The notes: a model not told the origin generated them from the letters alone. Positions 26,537 to 36,332 are shown, counted from the first letter of the stretch. The stretch: 64,000 nucleotides of DNA from Calliopsis andreniformis (GCF_051401765.1 NW_027480432.1:10744501-10808500), one strand, 5' to 3'. A program made the numbers and translations.

Positions 26537-26712
26537 TCCTAGATAGCACACGACGTCTTGAAGACGTTTATTTTTGTCTGAACTTCTTATAGAAGTTCAT
26601 TTGAACATCTTTAAGACGTTTTAAAGACATACTAATTTGTAACTTCAGATGTCTCAGATATCTTTTGGAGATTTTTAGCACTTTACTGGATGTCTTTAAG
26701 ATATCTCACGTG
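26537..26712. repeat. AAGACGT/GACGTC-rich repeat family, copy 3 (inverted, short)
   Basis: It begins CTAGATAGCACACGACGTCT, the complement of the right end of copy 2, and continues with the same motif series in reverse orientation, more diverged. Confidence 0.7.
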
Positions 26713-26719
26713 AAGTCTA

Positions 26720-27769
26720 TCCAAATCCATATCAATAATTAAAGGGTATGTTTGTTTTTGGTGAAGTTGCGTATATACAATATTGGTCCTCGAATAATAC
26801 TAAATTTAAAGATTTACAACCATCAAATTTTATATAAAGCTTCTAATTTAGACAATTATTGTTAAATAAATGGTAAAAAAATTATCTCTCACAGCTCGAA
26901 AATATCCTAAAAGGGTTAAATGGTAGACAATATTGCAAGTATTTGCCTTTATTATTTTTTATATACATATAATTTGATGACATAAATAACATAATCTATT
27001 TCTAAGTCTCATAAGGTCAATTCAACTTGTTGTGCTTTTAATAAAATATTATCGATTTGATTAGCATCACGAAAGAATAAAAAACAAATCCAATAGTACC
27101 GTTTGTAAGACAGTCTGCTTTTAAGAAGACTTATGACAATTTAGAGTTCCAAGTTTACGTCTTTGAATTTAAATGCTTGTAATATTTTGTAAAATTATCA
27201 ATGGATCACGTAAGTCGATATAGTGAGTTCTTCTTATAAACATGATTTGCGCTATGCGTTGTAATCTTGCCGCAATCCCCTCCACCTCGTGTCGTTTCTC
27301 ATTTTCATTCCCTCTCACTCGTTTTATTTAACATCCATAAAATGAGAATGAGTCACTATATACAAATCTCTTAAAGAGTATTTGTTTTATTATACTAACC
27401 TATTGTTATTTGACCAATTTCGCAAATATAATGTACATATTTTGTTAATATTTCTCTGTGAATATATTATAACTAATATAGAAACACAGAAATGAAATAT
27501 AATATTTTATTAGCAGGAATGGTATGAAACCTGCTGTCCACTGATGCCACGAGGTAGAGGGTGAACTTTTCGAATGATGTAGGGATTCTTAGTAATCACT
27601 GAAAAGTATCCTTTCTAATGTACAGAAAATTATTAATAATTATAAATACAACAGTACACTGCATTGTAAGGCAGGACGTGGAAGGAGAACAAATTTTAAC
27701 TGAAACTGATGAACTGTACGCAGAAACTGTACGCAGAGCATAGCGTAACAATACCTATCATGATAGGAT
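26720..27769. other. non-coding A+T-rich DNA
   Basis: No exon recognised. Confidence 0.5.
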
Positions 27770-28440
27770 AGCAAAAACAAAGTCGTATATTTTTAAAATC
27801 AATAGAATTAAGCGGATCAAATTTGCAAGAAAACATATAAATTGTGACCAAAATGTTTGGAATAACGTAATATTTTTCGATAAGGTTAAAATTAATTTTT
27901 AAAAATAGTTGTATAACGGAAACTAAATACGAAATTTAAAAAATATAATACGGTTCCAACAGTAAAATACAGTGGGGGTTCGACAATGTTATGAGAATGT
28001 ATGACAGCAATCGGAGTGAGAAATATCAAATTTATTGAAACTACCATGGACAAAATAAAGTATTTAGATATTTTGAAAAAAAAAAAAATTTAATCTTCAG
28101 TTGAAAAATTACAAATTCCATCCACGTATTACGTTTAACAGGACGACGATCCTGAACATTCAATGTACGTTGTTAAGGAATGGTTACTGTATAATACATA
28201 AAAATTATTAAATACTCTACCATAGTCACCAGATATTAATTCAATCGAGCACTTGTGGCAGGAATTAAAGTCAATGTTAAGTAATTGTACAATTACTGAT
28301 AAAGAAGATGTGAAACGGAAAATTACTAAAATATGGAAAAATATTCCGTGTTTGACGATTTAAAAATTAATCGAATCTATGCCGAGACGCTTAAAAGCAG
28401 TTAAAGATGTATATGAATTTGCGACAAAATATTAGAATGA
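27770..28440 (+). pseudogene. Tc1-like (DDE) transposase relic
   Basis: Conceptual translation gives Tc1-family signatures in order: RIKFARKHINCDQNVWNNVI followed by FFDKVK (the first catalytic Asp region), QDDDPEHSMYVVKEW near 28138 (second Asp), and SPDINSIEHLWQELK near 28226 (catalytic Glu), about 32 codons apart in one frame. Stops (TAA, TAG) interrupt it, a poly(A) run near 28077 breaks the frame, and the N-terminal DNA-binding part is not recognisable. It is a dead element. Confidence 0.85.
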
Positions 28441-29733
28441 ATTTTACCAGTTTCTATGTAATTTTATTCTGTGTACGCTCAATTGTGTGACAGTTAAATA
28501 AGTGAATTTTTTCTTTTCTTATTAAATGCAGATAAATAGTACATTTTATTTAAAATTTTGTTCACGAATCATCTGTTAAAATATACGAATAATATATGTA
28601 TTATGTTTTTATTTTTAAATATGTCTGTTTATATTCATTTTCCCTTCATTTTCCATTACCAGCGTAGATGTACGTTCAATTTTTAGTAACTGTACTTAAC
28701 TTAAAAATTCCCATGGAAATCTTAACAAAAGGTGCATAAATAAACACTGTCAATTTAGACATATTTTCTGTAGTATTCTCTAGAATAACGTTCTTTTATT
28801 TGGTTGAACCATTTTGCATAGTGTATAATACCATCTAGTAGATACAAAAAATAAATGTACATTTGGTAAATCCATACAGTTTCAATATGTTATAGTTCAT
28901 GAAACTGATCCAATAGACATCTTTTTAATTATTCTACCATAGGCTTACAAATATTTTATTCTGTAGTGGATCCTACATCCTAAGTTATAATATATTTAAA
29001 GATATGTTTGCATCTGTCATAATTGCAGTAAAGCTCACACAACTATGTACGTATTCTTAAAACTATATGTATATGTCCTCACATTAAGTCGGACTTTTAA
29101 ACTTACTCAAAAGTCAGTGATAATAATAAATAAAATCATATAAAAATTAAAGTTTTTCAAAAAGCCACTTTATATGGTAGATTTAATACTAATTAATATA
29201 AATCACATGTATGAAAGGAGTTTAATAATTAATCTTTAATATCATCCTTAACAAATAGTAACAACTACAGATTTCTTTTAAATTAATTAAATTTAAAACT
29301 GTCTCTTACTTGACGTATTTAATTGCAGTACAAACATGATTAACAAATTGAAATGCAGTCTGAGATTGATAAATAATATCTTCAGTATTTATCATGCAGC
29401 TCATTTGTAAAGAAAAATATGAAACTAATTTATAAAAGTTATAGTTTCTGTACATTATATATCAATATAGATTAAAATACGTAATATCTATCATTAATTT
29501 ATAACACATAGAGTTTCCTATAGGAAAACTGCATATAATGAAATTGGCAATTTTTTCTTTCTATCATAGGTTAAGTTAATTAAAAACTATTATAAAAGAA
29601 TGTAAAGTTATTACAGTAAACAATTTCTAAATTTGTTTATAATTACAATAACAATGCTAACTAAGAACTTTGATTACTTTTACATTCAATCGATTGCATA
29701 ATACTTATTCGAACTATACGGCCAAGGGTTTCA
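28441..29733. other. non-coding A+T-rich DNA downstream of kelch
   Basis: It may contain an extended kelch 3' UTR. No other feature is seen. Confidence 0.45.
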
Positions 29734-29739
29734 TTTATT
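29734..29739 (-). terminator. candidate kelch poly(A) signal
   Basis: An AATAAA hexamer on the minus strand lies about 400 bases past the ORF2 stop. It is the first canonical hexamer I found there. In A+T-rich DNA this is weak evidence. Confidence 0.3.
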
Positions 29740-30141
29740 AAATTTGTAAATATAACTAGCTAAGGATATTAAAGCACATATGAAGCAATCTTATTGTCAA
29801 TACATGCGCGAGCTCGCTTCAAATATTTATAACATTTTTCAAATAGAGATCTTAATGTAAATTATACAACTCAACAACTATTGGTATGGTTATAAAATAT
29901 TATTCAATTACGTTTCAATAAAGTGAATATCTCTATTAAAAAAGAACAATCTAACGCGTTATTCTATCAAATATCACACATTACAATTTCTTCTAATGAA
30001 ATGTAAAAGAACACATATTGATTTTTGTGGTATTTCAATATTCCTGATTCGAAAATATCATTGGTATCGTAATAAGTAAATCGATATTTCATGATTTTAA
30101 GAAAACCTTCACATTTCAATACTATAGATGAACTTTCAAGT

Positions 30142-31743
30142 TCAAGCATCATCGCTATCACTCTCATGCTGATCTTGAGGCTCTTCTTCCATTGGAGGAA
30201 CGGTGTCCATGTTTCTGTCAAAATGGTGCGGATTCCATGGTGGAAGCCATTTATTTATAAACCACCAATGTACAGATAATCTTCCATGATTACATTCTGC
30301 TCTTTCACATCTACCAAGGAATTGAGAGATACCAGTAATATTTCCACTGTGATTTCTAATGCAAGAATCGTCACATGTATGTTGACGTTCCGCTGAACGA
30401 TTAGTAGAACAAAGGGAAGCGTGCGAAGTAGAAGGATTACTTGGAGAAAACATTGGCCTGGAATTCGAGGATGTATTGGATTCATTAATTGTCGACGCCG
30501 AAACATTTGAGGTTGAAGGGCCAGGATCTATACTATTAGGTAAATTTCCTCCGGCTGCTACGTTGCCAAGAGCCGAAGGACAAGGTCTACCAACATGAAT
30601 CGTAGCGTAAAGTGGATTATTAACTGATGGACCAGCTCTATTAATCCAATCGAGATATCTACCAATTTGAGTGGCCGAATTACAGTTAGAGAGAATTTTA
30701 CACCTGCAAGAAGAATTATTCGGACTTCTACAGTGACATTCCATTCTCAACGATTCTGTATGCCGACAAGATGTAATGGGCAGTTTCACGTATGAATATT
30801 CACCACGACAGAATGGACACTTGCAGTTCCTTTGCAGTTGATATATGTAGTGCCTAGAATTACTTGCAAGTCCATCTTGATAACGTAATCTGTTATGAAT
30901 ATTGTGACAATAATGACAATACTTTGTATCTAAATGTCTACAAAACCAGCACATGCAATTGTAACCAAGTGGATAAATTGTACGTCCAGTTGATGCATAC
31001 GCAATATTTTCGGTAGAAAAACAATTGCGACCCAATCTACCTAAGCGAGTTTGACAAAACTGGCTAGATAATCGTGACGAATCTAAATAAATTTGTCTAG
31101 GTTGATCGTAGTGGCTTAAATTTCTAGATTCCGCGTCATTTAAGAAATTCGGTATAGCAATATGATTCAGAATATGATATCTATAACAACGAGAATACGT
31201 TCTACCACTGCAAGAATATCGGTCATCTATTCTTTCGTATGTGTGATCCGCGTTATTCTGGTTATTTTGCACTTCGTTACGACCAACTTCGACGTTGTTT
31301 TCAACATTTTCATCGTCATCATCATCTAGTCTTTCGTAAATATTTTCCTCTGGTTCGTGTAGTTGTCGGTTATTATTATAATGATGCACTAAATCCACTG
31401 GATTTTGATAATTCGGATTAAGGTTTGGGTATAATTGAACCGAACCACTGGGTCGGTTTTGGAAATTGCGCGGACCACGGCCTGCATCCTGATGGTTGTC
31501 GTCTCTTTCTTGACTATTTCTGTTCTGATTCATAACTACAGCAGCCAACTCTCCGTTTTCGTACCTTTGACACACGCAATGTGGGCCTTGACAGTTATGG
31601 CCAGCGCCGCGATAATGCTGAAGTACATTTTGGTCTGCATTCTGAACTTGCACACCGCTGGGCCCGGCTTCCCGTAAATGATCCGACGTTTCAACACTCG
31701 GATCTGTGTTCTGCTCTGTCGTATGCCCAGCGGATTGCAACCC
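30142..31743 (-). CDS. kelch: kelch ORF2: 533-codon in-frame readthrough extension downstream of the ORF1 TGA
   Basis: The frame continues uninterrupted from the codon after the ORF1 TGA (31746-31744) to a TGA at 30144-30142. The first in-frame ATG is about 71 codons in, so independent initiation at the junction is unlikely, and a chance open frame this long in A+T-rich DNA is implausible. Drosophila kelch has the same ORF1-UGA-ORF2 structure and makes a long protein by tissue-regulated readthrough; applying that here is inference. By extension residue I see: an N-terminal Asn/Gln-rich part; Cys cluster CQGPHCVC near 51-58; YERLDD near 136 and YERIDD near 169; a Cys/His-rich core about 262-354 with CMCWFC, YCHYCH, CKCPFC and CHC patterns; NPLY near 376, a possible PTB-type motif; a Ser/Asn/Thr-rich stretch about 400-445; CDDSC and CERAEC near 457 and 479; a Trp/Pro-rich patch near 492-503; and an acidic end (EEEPQDQHESDSDD). 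I recognise no named domain. The predicted readthrough product is 621 + 1 + 533 = 1155 residues. Confidence 0.88.
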   Translation of the reverse strand, partial: GLQSAGHTTEQNTDPSVETSDHLREAGPSGVQVQNADQNVLQHYRGAGHNCQGPHCVCQRYENGELAAVVMNQNRNSQERDDNHQDAGRGPRNFQNRPSGSVQLYPNLNPNYQNPVDLVHHYNNNRQLHEPEENIYERLDDDDDENVENNVEVGRNEVQNNQNNADHTYERIDDRYSCSGRTYSRCYRYHILNHIAIPNFLNDAESRNLSHYDQPRQIYLDSSRLSSQFCQTRLGRLGRNCFSTENIAYASTGRTIYPLGYNCMCWFCRHLDTKYCHYCHNIHNRLRYQDGLASNSRHYIYQLQRNCKCPFCRGEYSYVKLPITSCRHTESLRMECHCRSPNNSSCRCKILSNCNSATQIGRYLDWINRAGPSVNNPLYATIHVGRPCPSALGNVAAGGNLPNSIDPGPSTSNVSASTINESNTSSNSRPMFSPSNPSTSHASLCSTNRSAERQHTCDDSCIRNHSGNITGISQFLGRCERAECNHGRLSVHWWFINKWLPPWNPHHFDRNMDTVPPMEEEPQDQHESDSDDA

Positions 31744-31746
31744 TCA
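31744..31746 (-). promoter_or_regulatory. kelch: TGA readthrough (recoding) stop codon of kelch
   Basis: The codon context is ACA TCG ATG TGA GGG TTG CAA. The 12 bases after the stop (31743-31732) form an imperfect palindrome that could pair with itself using one G-U pair. UGA is the stop type most often read through and the one used in Drosophila kelch. Readthrough itself is inferred from the 533-codon open frame. Confidence 0.8.
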
Positions 31747-31934
31747 CATCGATGTTGTAGAAGGTATTGGTTTGTCGATTATTGCAACTCCTGCATAGCT
31801 ACGGCCGATTCCCATACAAGTTGGAAGAGTTGTCCACGTATCAGTTCTTGGAGAATATACTTCTACAGATGCTAAACTCGATGAACCGTCATCACCTCCC
31901 ACAACGTACAAAAGGCCGTTTAGAGCGACAACAC
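31744..31934 (-). CDS. kelch: kelch coding exon 9, ORF1 part (last Kelch blade and TGA)
   Basis: The acceptor is TTTATAG|GTGTT after a T-rich tract. Residues 559-621 carry [20 protein letters not shown] and [13 protein letters not shown], which close the propeller. The exon runs on unspliced through the TGA into ORF2. Confidence 0.93.
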
Positions 31935-34810
31935 CTATAAAAAAAGACAATATTCCGTTTTCGATTTTAATAAATGCAATACACTATACATCATCATTAC
32001 TGTTTCTGATTATTATTAACAGCACTTTTCATTTAGTTTTCTTCAAACTCAGAAATAAAATTAATTACCAGCATTTCTGCGACAAAGAGCCATATCACTA
32101 ACTGGAGTCCACTGATTAGTATCTGGATTGAAAGCTTCTACACTTTTTCTAACCAAAGGACCATCGTGACCTCCTACGGCGTAGAGAATTCCTTCTAAAA
32201 CACCAACACCGGCGCCACTACGACGTGCAGACATATCAGGTACTGGTTTCCACTGATCTTTTTCGGGATTGTAACATTCAACAGTAGATAAGCACTGCCG
32301 AGATGCTCCATCGTAACCACCAACCTGCAGTAATGTAATTTTATATTAAAAATTAGAAATTAACTTTTTAAAATGTTTTACAACTAAACTTACAGCATAT
32401 AGTAATCCTTTAACGACGCCTACGCCAACACTACTTCTTCGAGTTGACATAGGTGCGATTAATCTCCATTCATGAGTTCTTGGGTCATACACTTCAGCGG
32501 AATTTAAGCCAGTTGAACCATCAAATCCACCCACCTATTTTTAAAAAAAAAAATTTATGTCAGTACACGTATCGCGAGCTCAACGAAGTTAGCAGCCTAC
32601 TTTTTTCATTACTTGTTTAGGCAACGAGATTAAACACGTCACACCGTTTGCTTTATTCTCTAAGTAGGCTGTTATTTTATTTATAAGAAGCAGTTAGTAT
32701 GCCAAGATTGGTTATGTTTAGTCGAACACGGAATGATCGCAAATAATTAATTTCAATTTAAAGATAAAACAAAAACACGAAAGTAGTGTGCACATATATT
32801 TTATGAAAATAAGCGTCAGTGATATAATTATGGTGAAATAAGAGAAACTCTATAATAGTATAAATATTTAAGTGTATGGAATAAGAAATATGTACAGCAT
32901 AAATGCAGTTTCCAAGGACAGCTACACCAAGTGTTGATCGTCTTGCTTCCATTTCTGGGCAAGGAGACCACTGATCTGTAGCTGCATCATAAATATCAAC
33001 TGTTCGCACTCTAAGAGACCCATTAAATCCACCAACAGCATACACACGACCACCAAGGACAGATAAACCTGTATATTATAAATCATTTCATGGAAATGCT
33101 TAGAAAGATTAAATTACTTAAATAAATTTCAAACGTATAAGTATTTTTACCAGCTCGACAACGACGCGTGGGTAATTCAGATACTTGATACCATCGTTCT
33201 TCCTTAAAATCATAACATTCTACGCTCCTAATTGCTTTTGGTGCTTGTCCACCAACCACTAATAACACTTTAGGTAATCCTCTGGGTTGTCTCGGTTTTG
33301 TGCGAGGTGTTTTGAATAACGACTTTTGTTCTCCTTTAAGTAAATGATACTTCAAAGCTTCAATCAAGAAATCCTTACCTGAATACATGAAAAGAAATAT
33401 AATTTAAAATTGGTCTATATTAAATTACAGTAAGTGTGATTTACAAAACACATATTTCGTTATTTACATTGTAAATTTGCTTTAAGAAGAGGTTCTTCTT
33501 CCACACGTTGTACTAAATACTCTTGTGATAATAAAGGTAAGCGTACATGTTCCATTAATTGAGCTAAATGAGTTTGTCTTTTATCCAAATCATGATGTAC
33601 CCAAGATATCACACATTCAAAAACTTTTTCTTCTGAAGGTACCATTAAACGATCACTACAAATTAATTTAGCAACTTGCTGTGGTGCCAATGTTAAAAAT
33701 TCTTCACCATCTACTACTTCTCTGTAAGTAAATAATTTGTTGTTAGGACAAAAAATGCTTTAATATGTAAAAATACAAATACCACGAAAGAAACTAATAG
33801 TTATCTTACGAAAAATGTTGTTCAATGTAGCTATCTGCATGTGATAATAATTCTAAACAACCATGAAGATCAGCAAATGCTCGAATTCCCAAACAATTCG
33901 ATGGATGCAATTGAGCTTGTAAGAAGTCACAACAAGCATCACGTACATCAGTCAATTGTAAAAGATTTGCAGCTGGTAATAACACTTGTACATTATCTTC
34001 AGTTACATGTACCTCCGCAGAATATACATAGTCTACTAATAACTCAAGTGCAGAATAATCTACTCCTTGAAGTGTTATTCTCTCTTGATCTCGTTCCTCG
34101 AAACTTGTGAACATAGCATAGAAATAAGGACTACAGGCAGCAAGGACCATTTTATGTGCAGGTACTTCCATACCACCGTCTGCCACCAAAATCACGTCAC
34201 ATAATAAATTTTTCCTAGTAAACAATTTTTCATTTTACACCTCAATTTTAATAGAGAAACAAAAGTAAAATAATAATATGGGTAACTCCGAAACAGACTC
34301 TGAAATCATTTTTTCTGTTCAGGATACAAGTAACCTTATAGTTAAATAAGTTCTTATTCTAAAATATAACAAACTTATCATAAAAAAACATATTTCACAT
34401 CACATGACATACTTTCGCATCTCATTGATGACATCAAAAGCTCGATTTGTATGATGATGATTCCTATACGGTGGCTTATCTTTTCCACTTTCACGAGGTA
34501 TGTGTTTTTGCGAACTCTCGTCCAAAGAATTCTGACTAGCATATCGAAGTAACAGACAACTAGAAAGAAGAACAAATTTTGTTCGTGTAATAAGTAATGT
34601 TATAAACAAAATATATATTATCATATGAAAATATTTAATATATTACTGTGTACATTGTACTGTTAAAGCACATAAACTACGCAACGAACAAAGAAGAATT
34701 AAACAATTTGAAATAAGTTTGACAGAACTCGAATCTCACCTTCCCTTGTTTTCGGAGTTGTCTGTATTATTGGAAGTATTTTGCACCTGACCTTGTCCCG
34801 CCGACTCCAT
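31744..34810 (-). CDS. kelch: kelch ORF1: BTB-BACK-Kelch adaptor (ring canal kelch / KLHL type), 9 exons, 621 aa to first stop
   Basis: Proteins of this family dimerise through BTB, bind Cullin-3 through BTB/BACK and present substrates on a six-bladed Kelch propeller; in Drosophila Kelch organises actin in ovarian ring canals. Exons (minus strand): 34810-34740, 34559-34413, 34214-33810, 33721-33468, 33378-33151, 33068-32896, 32534-32394, 32324-32069, 31934-31744. Each junction is GT-AG and phases agree, giving 1866 nt including the stop. BTB is about residues 70-190 ([29 protein letters not shown]), BACK about 195-300 ([22 protein letters not shown]), and six blades follow, each marked by a GG motif: VVGGQAP, AVGGFNG, VGGFDGS, VGGYDGA, AVGGHDG, VVGGDDG. 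The C terminus ([13 protein letters not shown]) closely resembles the end of Drosophila Kelch ORF1, which favours kelch over the relative diablo/KLHL20. The start ATG at 34810 is the first in the frame of exon 1; the N terminus is the least certain part. The stop is TGA followed by G and is continued in frame by ORF2. Confidence 0.93.
32069..32324 (-). CDS. kelch: kelch coding exon 8 (two Kelch blades)
   Basis: The acceptor is CTGCAG|GTTGG and the donor GTAATT. Residues 474-558 carry [31 protein letters not shown] and [16 protein letters not shown]. Confidence 0.94.
32394..32534 (-). CDS. kelch: kelch coding exon 7 (Kelch blade)
   Basis: The acceptor is AAATAG|GTGGG and the donor GTAAGT; it is a phase 0-0, 47-codon exon encoding residues 427-473 ([17 protein letters not shown] to GLLYA). 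A blade-sized symmetric exon could be skipped without a frameshift. Confidence 0.94.
32896..33068 (-). CDS. kelch: kelch coding exon 6 (Kelch blade)
   Basis: The acceptor is ATACAG|GTTTA. The donor GTACAT is non-optimal but sits exactly where the IYA|VGG blade junction requires it. Residues 369-426 carry [17 protein letters not shown] and [12 protein letters not shown]. Confidence 0.92.
33151..33378 (-). CDS. kelch: kelch coding exon 5 (end of BACK, first Kelch blade)
   Basis: The acceptor is TATTCAG|GTAAG and the donor GTAAAA. Residues 293-368 carry [13 protein letters not shown] and then blade one, [21 protein letters not shown], with the family WYQ and RRCRAG motifs. Confidence 0.95.
33468..33721 (-). 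CDS. kelch: kelch coding exon 4 (BACK domain)
   Basis: The acceptor is TTACAG|AGAAG and the donor GTAAAT. Residues 208-292 hold the BACK domain with [25 protein letters not shown] and [14 protein letters not shown]. Confidence 0.95.
33810..34214 (-). CDS. kelch: kelch coding exon 3 (BTB domain and start of BACK)
   Basis: The acceptor is TTTACTAG|GAAAA and the donor GTAAGA. Residues 73-207 hold the whole BTB/POZ fold, including [11 protein letters not shown], the [13 protein letters not shown] core and [15 protein letters not shown], then the first BACK helices ([19 protein letters not shown]). Confidence 0.95.
34413..34559 (-). CDS. kelch: kelch coding exon 2
   Basis: The acceptor is TTTCTAG|TTG and the donor GTATGT. 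It encodes residues 24-72, ending [12 protein letters not shown], the helix that precedes the BTB core in KLHL proteins. That match fixes the frame among three open ones. Confidence 0.85.
34740..34810 (-). CDS. kelch: kelch coding exon 1
   Basis: Residues 1-23 plus two bases of codon 24. The start is ATG at 34810-34808 ([10 protein letters not shown]), and the exon ends before a strong donor (AAG|GTGAG). It is Asn/Gln/Ser-rich and outside any domain. The 5' UTR continues upstream; no TATA box is obvious. Confidence 0.75.
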
Positions 34811-35310
34811 TTCAGCTGTTCAAGAAAGCCTTCCACAAAGCCGGTATAACACGTTTTAATACAGTTTTATAATATTGATACAAAATGAATCCGAACTTAT
34901 TCGCTTATACAGACATCATTTCACTATCGACATCAGCTGAGCGAAAGAAACGAAAACGACGCTACCGACTTTACGCTGTCTATTTTGATGCGTCGTTATG
35001 TTGCAGTGAGATAGACCCTGTCTGATATTTTCTGCATAAAATGCGAAGTCAAAGTTCCGTATCTACAAACTGCATAAACGTTAACAATAATATTGTAACG
35101 ACGTACACAAGTCCTACATCAAGTTTCTCTCTCATTAAATCGCCAAACGTTATTTACTGCTTCTATCTGCCTTCCTGAAAGAAAACACACGCCGCTGTCG
35201 ACATCTACAGGTTATTTTAGGTACTGTATTGTCTCTTTAAATTTGTAATATTTGTGATTTTGTGTATAAGGCTTATCATCAATAATTACTTTTAAGTGCA
35301 GCAGTTAGCC
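34811..35310. promoter_or_regulatory. kelch upstream region, possibly a shared divergent promoter
   Basis: This 500-base gap separates the kelch start codon from a candidate plus-strand exon. It is less A+T-rich than its surroundings around 34930-35210 and contains several CpGs. No TATA box or clear initiator is visible, so promoter function is inferred from position. Confidence 0.4.
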
Positions 35311-35794
35311 ATGATGCTGGAAAAACAGACAACTTTTTTCAACACACGGAACTTGTTAGACAAATTACGGTATGTAATAAGTTTTCTCGTTACTGACCAC
35401 AGTATTTACATTAATACATATGTATATCTCTAATTCATATATCTCTAGTAAACAAATATTGATATATATCTAAAAGACAAAATCTAAAGTTCGTTTTACT
35501 CTGTTATTGAAGATCTTAAAAACGTATTTAAATATACATATGCATTTATGTTAGTATTAAATATACTGCAAATAATTTGTATATTTTCTAAATGAAATTT
35601 TAATAAAAAATTGAAACTGTACAGAATAAACAACAATGATTAATATTCCAATACAAAATTATACGTGCACGTATATTACATATCTTAATACGTGCATATC
35701 TAATATCTGCAGAAAATTCTTGATGAATCGATCAGTTGTTACATCTGAAGATAATGTTTCGTTCGAAATGATGTGCAATTATTTAATTTTATGA
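35311..35794 (+). CDS. candidate two-exon small gene (46 aa), unidentified
   Basis: An ATG at 35311 opens a 59-base exon (MMLEKQTTFFNTRNLLDKL) ending at 35369 before a good donor, GTATGT. A CTGCAG acceptor at 35712 restores the frame and gives KFLMNRSVVTSEDNVSFEMM before a TGA at 35792-35794. The consistent splice signals and position next to the kelch promoter are suggestive. I recognise no family, and a further donor near 35773 could extend it, for example to an acceptor near 36419. It may equally be a non-coding divergent transcript. Confidence 0.22.
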
Positions 35795-36083
35795 TTCCAA
35801 TACCGAAGATAATAAATTATTGCGTAATTTGGGTATGAATACCATTTACATTTTTAAATTTCTTTACTATATAATTTATTGATTATTAATGCTTATTACA
35901 TATTTTTGAACATCAAATAGTCATTACAAGAATAAATTATCTAGACTTTTTTAATATAAGACAATACTAAGCAAAATTATACTCCAGTCATTGAATTGCA
36001 AGTAAAATATTTAATGTTTGAAGCAAGTTATTCGCAAAGTTGTTTAGGTAACTTAATTCTCACACTAACACTTATGTCGTCTG

Positions 36084-36332
36084 TTACATAAGCGTTTGTA
36101 ACATATTTCGTTGTGAAGCAAAGTGCAAACTTATGTCATCGTTCCGCAGCATATTTTGTATCGCAAAATGTATTAAAAAATCTTCAGCATTCAGTTCGAC
36201 CTTTTCTTGTATTCCTCGTACACTTTTAGTGATATGTTCGTATGTCGAGTCATATACTTGGCTTATATTTAAATTAAAAACATTATTTTTATACAATCGA
36301 AACATTCTTGTGGAAAGTAATGTAACTGCCAC
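36084..36332 (-). CDS. coding-like minus-strand frame, unidentified
   Basis: The frame is balanced and charged (YEHITKSVRGIQEKVELNAE, FLIHFAIQNMLRNDD), unlike the Leu/Ile/Lys-only frames typical of this A+T-rich DNA. An internal ATG at 36302 or a CAG acceptor near 36325 could begin it. I recognise no family and found no upstream exon. The opposite strand is also open, so this may be chance. Confidence 0.22.
   Translation of the reverse strand: MAVTLLSTRMFRLYKNNVFNLNISQVYDSTYEHITKSVRGIQEKVELNAEDFLIHFAIQNMLRNDDISLHFASQRNMLQTLM

Noticed and set aside
30142..31740. ORF2 as a separate gene starting near 31740
   Set aside because: The codon there is TTG, not ATG. No promoter or start context is seen, and it is in frame with the kelch stop, as in the known readthrough gene.
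31239..31875. Plus-strand frames over kelch ORF2 and exon 9
   Set aside because: They are antisense shadows of the kelch coding sequence.
31744..34810. Assignment as diablo/KLHL20
   Set aside because: The domain order fits, but the close match of the Kelch C terminus ([13 protein letters not shown]) and the ORF2 extension fit kelch better.
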